Origin: Shouchella sp047238345 | Lineage (GTDB): Bacteria; Bacillota; Bacilli; Bacillales; Bacillaceae_D | Reading direction: 5' to 3' | DNA length: 64,000 bases | NCBI RefSeq assembly: GCF_047238345.1 | Contig: NZ_JBDFMQ010000001.1 | Span: forward strand, 3,162,001 to 3,226,000 | Part shown: piece after piece, positions 59,996 to 64,000 of the stretch | Layout: each line of letters opens with the position of its first letter | Position numbering within the stretch: the first letter of the stretch is position 1 | The notes under the pieces: generated by a model | What the model saw: the letters and a program-made list of their open reading frames with translations, nothing else | Database searches by the model: none | Told to the model about the DNA's origin: nothing | Translations under genes and position numbers: made by a program

Positions 59996-62188
59996 TTATT
60001 TTGTTGACGAGCGTTTTCCTGCTGGACGTTTTCCATTCGTTTTTCGATAGGTTGGCTTTTTCGTGAAATCAAACTCAATTTTCCCTTCTTTTAGAGTGAG
60101 TGCTGCTGAGAACGATTTGCCCTGTTTGCTTTTAAAGCCTCTTAGTGGAGCCGTTTCGCCTTTTGTCAGCAAACGCTTTACGGTTGCGTCGGTTAACTTT
60201 TTCTTTGCAAGCGTTTTGACGATAACAAACTTGCAGCTGTTTTCCTTCGCTTTCGAACATGCATAGACCGGTCCTCGACTTAGGACTGCCCCACCACAAA
60301 GTGGACATGGTCCGACACCTGACTGATCCGACTCCGTGATCGCAGATGTGTCGATTGACAACGTTTGTAAATGACCAGGCGCATCCTTTAATAAGCGATG
60401 AATATACGCGTGAATGTTGCCAATGAACGTGGCCCCATCTTTCTCTCCTTGTCCAATTTTCCGTAAAAAAAGCTCCCATTGTGCCGTCATGTCTGCTTTA
60501 CTTAAAAGATTGCCTTCTACAGCTTGGCATAAAATCCGTCCTTTTTCCGTTACATGGACTTTGTTTTGTTTAATCGTCATATACTCGCGGTTCTTAAGCG
60601 TCTCAATAATACTTGCCCGTGTAGCGCCTGTGCCAATCCCCGTCACTTCGTTTAAAACAGCTTGTTCTTCCTCATCTTCTACGAACTTTCCTGCGGTTTT
60701 CATTAAAGGAATCAATTGTCCTTCTGTGTACAAGGGTGGAGGCTGAGTCTTCCCTTCTGTTGCTTTAACAGTAGCCATAACTCCTTCTCCTTGTTGCAAA
60801 GGAGGTAGTACCGGTGGTTCATCGCTTTTTTTATTTTTGGTAGGCGTGTAGGGAAATAACACTTTCCACCCTATGTCTTGCTCGACTTTTCCTGTTGTAT
60901 GAAACGGTAAGCCATTAATATCAACGGTTACCTTTGTTTCTTCGTACTTATACGTTGGTGCAAACATAGCCAAAGTTGTTCGTAATACTTCAAGATAGAG
61001 ATTCTTTTCATCTGGCTTCAACTTCTCTAACTGAAGCGGAGTCGGCACTTTTTTTGTTGGGATAATCGCATAGTGTTCCTGTACTTTCGCGTCGTCCACA
61101 TAGCGCTTTCTTGGAAATAAAAACGCCGGTTCAAATTGCTGTTCCATAAGCTGCTGGTACTGATTTATTTGTTTTCGAAGGTACGTAAACTCTGCGTTTG
61201 TAATATGGTTGGATTCTGTTCGCGGATACGTTAACCACTTCTTTTCGTAAAGTCTTTGCACCACGCTTAATACTTTTGACGGACTGTATTTCCATTTTCG
61301 GTTGGCGCTCGCTTGTAATGTTGCCAAGCTATGGAGCAGCGGCGATGGCATCTCTTTATTTTTCTTCCCTAATTCCGCAATTGTACTAGCCGTCTTCCCT
61401 TTAATTCCGTGCTTGTCCATAAGGGTGCTTACGTCTTCTTTTGTTTTCAAACGGTGTTTATAGGCTGCTTGAAATGTACCTGCTGCCGCCTCCACTTTCG
61501 CTTTCAATTCAAAAAATGGTTTTGAAACAAACGCTTCAATTTCTTTCTGGCGCAAATAAATTAAATACAGCGTAGGTGTTTGTACACGTCCAACTGAGAA
61601 CGTGTCTTGAATCCCTTTCGTTCGCAATAAGAGCGAATAAAGGGGACTCGCATTCATACCTACAAGCCAATCCGCCACTTGCCTGGCTTTTGCTTCTTCG
61701 TACATTGGCTCAAATTTTTCACCGGGTTGAAGATTCAAAAAACCTTCCCTGACGACATCATTTTCTTGAGAATTAATCCATAGTCGTTTGATTGGCACAT
61801 CGCTTCGAACACCAGCCTGTTTCATAATTGAACGGGCGATGTTTTCCCCTTCTCGGTCAGGATCCGTCGCAATAATAATGAGCGAGGCTTTCTTAAGTAA
61901 ACTTCTTACGATTCGGAATTGTTCTTGTTTACTTGCTGGAACCTGAAATTCTACTTCTGAAGGTAAAATTGGTAGGTTTGCTAAGTTCCAGCGCTTCCAT
62001 TCTTTTTTATAATGACCGGGTAAACAGAGCTCTACTAAATGGCCAATTCCCCAAGTCATAATCGCTTCCCCTTTAAAAAAGCGGGAATCATTTATCGTAA
62101 TATATCCTTTTTGTTTTGTTGTTTGTTTAAAAACAGCGGCGTAACTTCTTGCCTGATCAGGCTTTTCCGCTAAAATAACAGTCGTCAT
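59996..62188 (-). CDS. topB: DNA topoisomerase III
   Basis: 730-aa type IA topoisomerase. Toprim domain with ILAEKPDQAR and DPDREG (109-114), catalytic Tyr321 in LTYPRTESNHI, and a C-terminal Cys-rich segment (CPLCGG...CSKAKENSC) of zinc-ribbon type, then a basic tail. It unlinks single strands and precatenanes. GGAGGG precedes the ATG. Length and motifs match Bacillus TopB proteins. Confidence 0.96.
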   Translation of the reverse strand: MTTVILAEKPDQARSYAAVFKQTTKQKGYITINDSRFFKGEAIMTWGIGHLVELCLPGHYKKEWKRWNLANLPILPSEVEFQVPASKQEQFRIVRSLLKKASLIIIATDPDREGENIARSIMKQAGVRSDVPIKRLWINSQENDVVREGFLNLQPGEKFEPMYEEAKARQVADWLVGMNASPLYSLLLRTKGIQDTFSVGRVQTPTLYLIYLRQKEIEAFVSKPFFELKAKVEAAAGTFQAAYKHRLKTKEDVSTLMDKHGIKGKTASTIAELGKKNKEMPSPLLHSLATLQASANRKWKYSPSKVLSVVQRLYEKKWLTYPRTESNHITNAEFTYLRKQINQYQQLMEQQFEPAFLFPRKRYVDDAKVQEHYAIIPTKKVPTPLQLEKLKPDEKNLYLEVLRTTLAMFAPTYKYEETKVTVDINGLPFHTTGKVEQDIGWKVLFPYTPTKNKKSDEPPVLPPLQQGEGVMATVKATEGKTQPPPLYTEGQLIPLMKTAGKFVEDEEEQAVLNEVTGIGTGATRASIIETLKNREYMTIKQNKVHVTEKGRILCQAVEGNLLSKADMTAQWELFLRKIGQGEKDGATFIGNIHAYIHRLLKDAPGHLQTLSIDTSAITESDQSGVGPCPLCGGAVLSRGPVYACSKAKENSCKFVIVKTLAKKKLTDATVKRLLTKGETAPLRGFKSKQGKSFSAALTLKEGKIEFDFTKKPTYRKTNGKRPAGKRSSTK

Positions 62189-62548
62189 CGTTTCCCTCCT
62201 GTTTACCCTTTGAGGTTAATCACTTTATTTATGAGAATAGTTGTTAAAGTCCTTCAGTTAACATTCTTTTGCTCTACCACCTAGTGTACAATACAATCAA
62301 ACATGATGAAGGGATGGATTTTCATTAAGTATTTATATGAGTCAATATGGCGTACGCTTTCACCACAGGCACAAGCACGACATCCGTTTGCACTACGTTA
62401 TCAATTGCCTCCACAGTTTCTTCTTTGCCTCTGGCACGGCTTCAGCCATTCCGCAAAAAACGCTCCATTGCCTTCTGACATGTGCTGTTCCCGTAGAAGT
62501 CGACGCCATCAACTGTTACAACCAATATTGCTATTATCATTCGTAAAA
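62189..62548. other. Upstream region of topB and of the lipoprotein gene
   Basis: Divergent control region plus a roughly 245-base leader. It contains the promoter at 62269-62297. Two overlapping plus frames (62303 and 62337 onward) lack usable ribosome sites and look non-coding; GAAGGGATGG at 62308-62317 is too far from any start. Confidence 0.45.
62269..62297 (+). promoter_or_regulatory. Sigma-A promoter upstream of the lipoprotein gene
   Basis: TTGCTC (62269-62274), 17 bases, TACAAT (62292-62297). Confidence 0.6.
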
Positions 62549-63070
62549 ATGACTATTACTTCCTATTATAAAAATTCTTTCAAGTACTTGTTTGCATTGC
62601 TTATGATGACCTTTTTAGTTGCTTGCTCGCAGCAGCCTTCATTACCAGAGGAGCAACCAGACGATTTTCAATTTCACCTACTATACGGTTTCGGCGAATC
62701 GCCTACAAACGAGATCAATACATTTGATCAGACATTTACAAAAGATCTGGTGCAAGCAGGTACGGAAACCATATCATTTGAATGGACCGACGAGCAAATG
62801 GCCACTTTTTATAACCAGTTTCGCGACAACCATGTACTTCAACTTCCTAGCGAGAGTGAAAGCGCCCGCGCCCCCTGCACGATTCCTTACAGACAGTACG
62901 ACCTATATTTCGTTGCTCAGGGTGAAGCGTATAGAGTGAATTGGGATTCAGAATGTTCGACTGACGCTATTGACCAATGGGAACAATTTATCGAGAACGT
63001 GTATGAGGACATGCTTACTCCATCAGACGCCTATCAACAATTACCAGATGCAGTTGGAGGGTATGATTAA
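62549..63070 (+). CDS. Hypothetical lipoprotein
   Basis: 173 aa from the ATG at 62549. The signal ends in the lipobox LVAC (about Cys25), followed by an acidic soluble domain with two Cys (APCTIPYRQYD; DSECSTDA) that may form a disulfide. No family recognised. The ribosome site is poor and the 5' leader long, so the start is uncertain, but the lipobox supports this frame. Confidence 0.65.
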   Translation: MTITSYYKNSFKYLFALLMMTFLVACSQQPSLPEEQPDDFQFHLLYGFGESPTNEINTFDQTFTKDLVQAGTETISFEWTDEQMATFYNQFRDNHVLQLPSESESARAPCTIPYRQYDLYFVAQGEAYRVNWDSECSTDAIDQWEQFIENVYEDMLTPSDAYQQLPDAVGGYD

Positions 63071-63077
63071 CAAAAAA

Positions 63078-63113
63078 AAGAGAGCACTGCCTCCATTCTG
63101 AGGTGTGCTCTAA
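63078..63113 (-). terminator. Terminator of the yitT-like operon
   Basis: AGAGCAC..CCTC / GAGG..GTGCTCT hairpin with eight T on the minus strand, directly after the 36-aa gene. Confidence 0.8.
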
Positions 63114-63117
63114 CCTA

Positions 63118-63228
63118 TTATCGCTTTACACGAGGCTCTTCTTCTAGTCTCCAATCACATAACCGTTTGACTCGACTCATTAATTGACGGTGTTGTCTCC
63201 AGCGTTCTCTTCTTGATTTTCGTTCCAT
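63118..63228 (-). CDS. Small basic 36-aa protein downstream of yitT
   Basis: The frame MERKSRRERWRQHR...EEEPRVKR starts five bases after the YitT-like stop; its GAGGAG ribosome site overlaps the last codons of that gene. A terminator follows 5 bases after its stop. The protein is strongly basic and Trp-containing at the N-terminus. Position and signals make it likely real although very short. Function unknown. Confidence 0.6.
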   Translation of the reverse strand: MERKSRRERWRQHRQLMSRVKRLCDWRLEEEPRVKR

Positions 63229-63233
63229 ATCGA

Positions 63234-64000
63234 TTACTCCTCTGCTCGGTTTTTGTAGTATTGCTTTTCCTTTTTCGGACTACTAAACGTTTTTTGCGTT
63301 GGATAATGGGCTTTAGTAAACGAACCGCCACTAACATCTTTAACCGTATGAACAACCGTAAATGCGTCATCATCAATATCACGAATAAGCTTTTTCAAGT
63401 AGAATAACTGCTGCTTGGCAACGGATACGTAAATCAAATTTTCATCAATACCGCTTTCATCATTCTTCCCTTGAAGAATAGTCGTATGGGCACCTAAATT
63501 TTTGCGTATGCTTTTCGCAACCGCTTGATGCTGGTTTGAAAAAATATGCACGACTTTTTTTGACTCAAAGCCTTCTAACACATAATCCGTCACCTTCTTC
63601 CCAATAAAGAGCGCAACAACGGTATATAACGTCAGCACAGGACCAATAACAAATACACCTGCAACAACGATGGCCGCATCGAGAATAAAATTGGTACCTG
63701 TTAATTCCCAGCCAAACTTGTAATTAAGCATCCGCGCAATCGTCGATGATCCGCCAGTTGTGCTCCCAGAGCGAAAAATAAAGCCAAATCCAATTCCAGT
63801 GAACACCCCTGTATATAAGGCAGCTAGTAATGGATCATTGACCGGTCCTGCTACGTCTTCAAGTAAAAATAAAAACAACGAAAACAGCGGAATCGTAACG
63901 GTTGATTTCACAATCATCGAACGAGGCAAATAACGATAGCCTAGTAACAAAACAAGTCCATTTGCCACTAAGGTAACAATTGCTGGTGACCAACCAAGAC
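63234..64000 (-). CDS. YitT-family membrane protein with DUF2179 domain (partial, 5' end outside window)
   Basis: At least 255 residues, open to the window edge (LGWSPAIVTLVANGLVLLLGY...). Several membrane helices with FRSGSTTGGSSTIARML and LTGTNFILDA, then a C-terminal DUF2179 domain (about the last 85 residues, VVHIFSNQHQAVAKSIRKNLGAHTTILQGK...). Typical of the YitT/YqfU/YebE paralogues. Function unknown, probably transport or envelope related. Confidence 0.9.
   Translation of the reverse strand, partial: LGWSPAIVTLVANGLVLLLGYRYLPRSMIVKSTVTIPLFSLFLFLLEDVAGPVNDPLLAALYTGVFTGIGFGFIFRSGSTTGGSSTIARMLNYKFGWELTGTNFILDAAIVVAGVFVIGPVLTLYTVVALFIGKKVTDYVLEGFESKKVVHIFSNQHQAVAKSIRKNLGAHTTILQGKNDESGIDENLIYVSVAKQQLFYLKKLIRDIDDDAFTVVHTVKDVSGGSFTKAHYPTQKTFSSPKKEKQYYKNRAEE

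Noticed and set aside
62303..62546. Two overlapping plus-strand frames upstream of the small lipoprotein
   Set aside because: No suitable ribosome site, unusual His/Cys composition, no recognisable domain; probably untranslated leader.

Overview
The window looks like chromosome from a low-to-mid GC Gram-positive rod of the Bacillaceae, most like the alkaliphilic/halotolerant Bacillus relatives (Shouchella/Alkalihalobacillus type). The evidence is strong AGGAGG-type ribosome sites, sigma-A promoters, lipoprotein signals, a class B sortase with NPQT(N/S) substrates, NEAT-domain haem proteins, an orthologue-like YkuD L,D-transpeptidase, VanZ, YitT, CsoR- and Fur-type operators, and very acidic secreted proteins. 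I see no rRNA, tRNA, CRISPR array, insertion sequence or clear prophage. The species call is inference.

Layout. 1-1569: a two-component system (kinase cut by the window edge). 1.7-8.8 kb: serine hydrolase, acetyltransferase, a large beta-helix repeat protein, and a divergent TetR/MFS efflux pair with an operator on the promoter. 9-21 kb: mostly single housekeeping or accessory genes (zinc-finger/DUF2087 regulator, DoxX, VanZ, metallophosphatase, LysM-CAP, AviRa-like rRNA methylase, MBL hydrolase, LysM-YkuD, GDSL hydrolase, formamidase, VOC protein, cold-shock protein, nucleotidyltransferase, frameshifted pentapeptide-repeat gene). 21.5-30.4 kb: N-acetylmuramoyl-alanine amidase with four binding repeats, TPR protein, copper P-type ATPase with a CsoR-type operator, amino-acid permease, and a secreted 5'-nucleotidase gene interrupted by one in-frame TAA. 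31-34.4 kb: chitin-type lytic polysaccharide monooxygenase, TetR regulator, SDR dehydrogenase.

34.4-38.3 kb is a compact four-gene operon (MFS exporter, kinase-like phosphotransferase, Nudix hydrolase, GNAT acetyltransferase) behind an ArsR-DUF2087 regulator. The same 13-bp motif lies upstream of the regulator and of the operon. I regard this as the best candidate for a little-described small-molecule or drug-handling system. 38.4-39.3 kb: a DUF2268 putative metalloprotease behind a MerR-architecture promoter. 40 kb: an EamA transporter with a leader carrying two consecutive terminator-like hairpins. 41.6-46.6 kb: a complete sugar ABC importer operon with a DUF624 protein. 46.8-49.8 kb: BASS-family transporter, polysaccharide deacetylase and D,D-carboxypeptidase.

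49.9-58.8 kb is an Isd-type haem-iron locus read on the minus strand from a Fur-box promoter: binding protein, permease, haem oxygenase, single-NEAT IsdC-like protein, four-NEAT wall protein, IsdE-like binding protein, second permease, one ATPase, sortase B. A Fur-boxed flavodoxin diverges from it. The proposed flow is haem capture by wall NEAT proteins anchored by the sortase, relay to lipoproteins, import, and cytoplasmic cleavage by the IsdG-like enzyme. Two binding-protein/permease pairs appear to share one ATPase. 59.6-64 kb: cupin, topoisomerase III, a small lipoprotein, a 36-aa ORF and a YitT-family membrane protein cut by the window end.

Three loci look broken: the nucleotidase (nonsense), the pentapeptide-repeat gene (frameshift), and a short unexplained remnant near 23 kb (possible frameshift). 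Each could be a real mutation or a sequence error.
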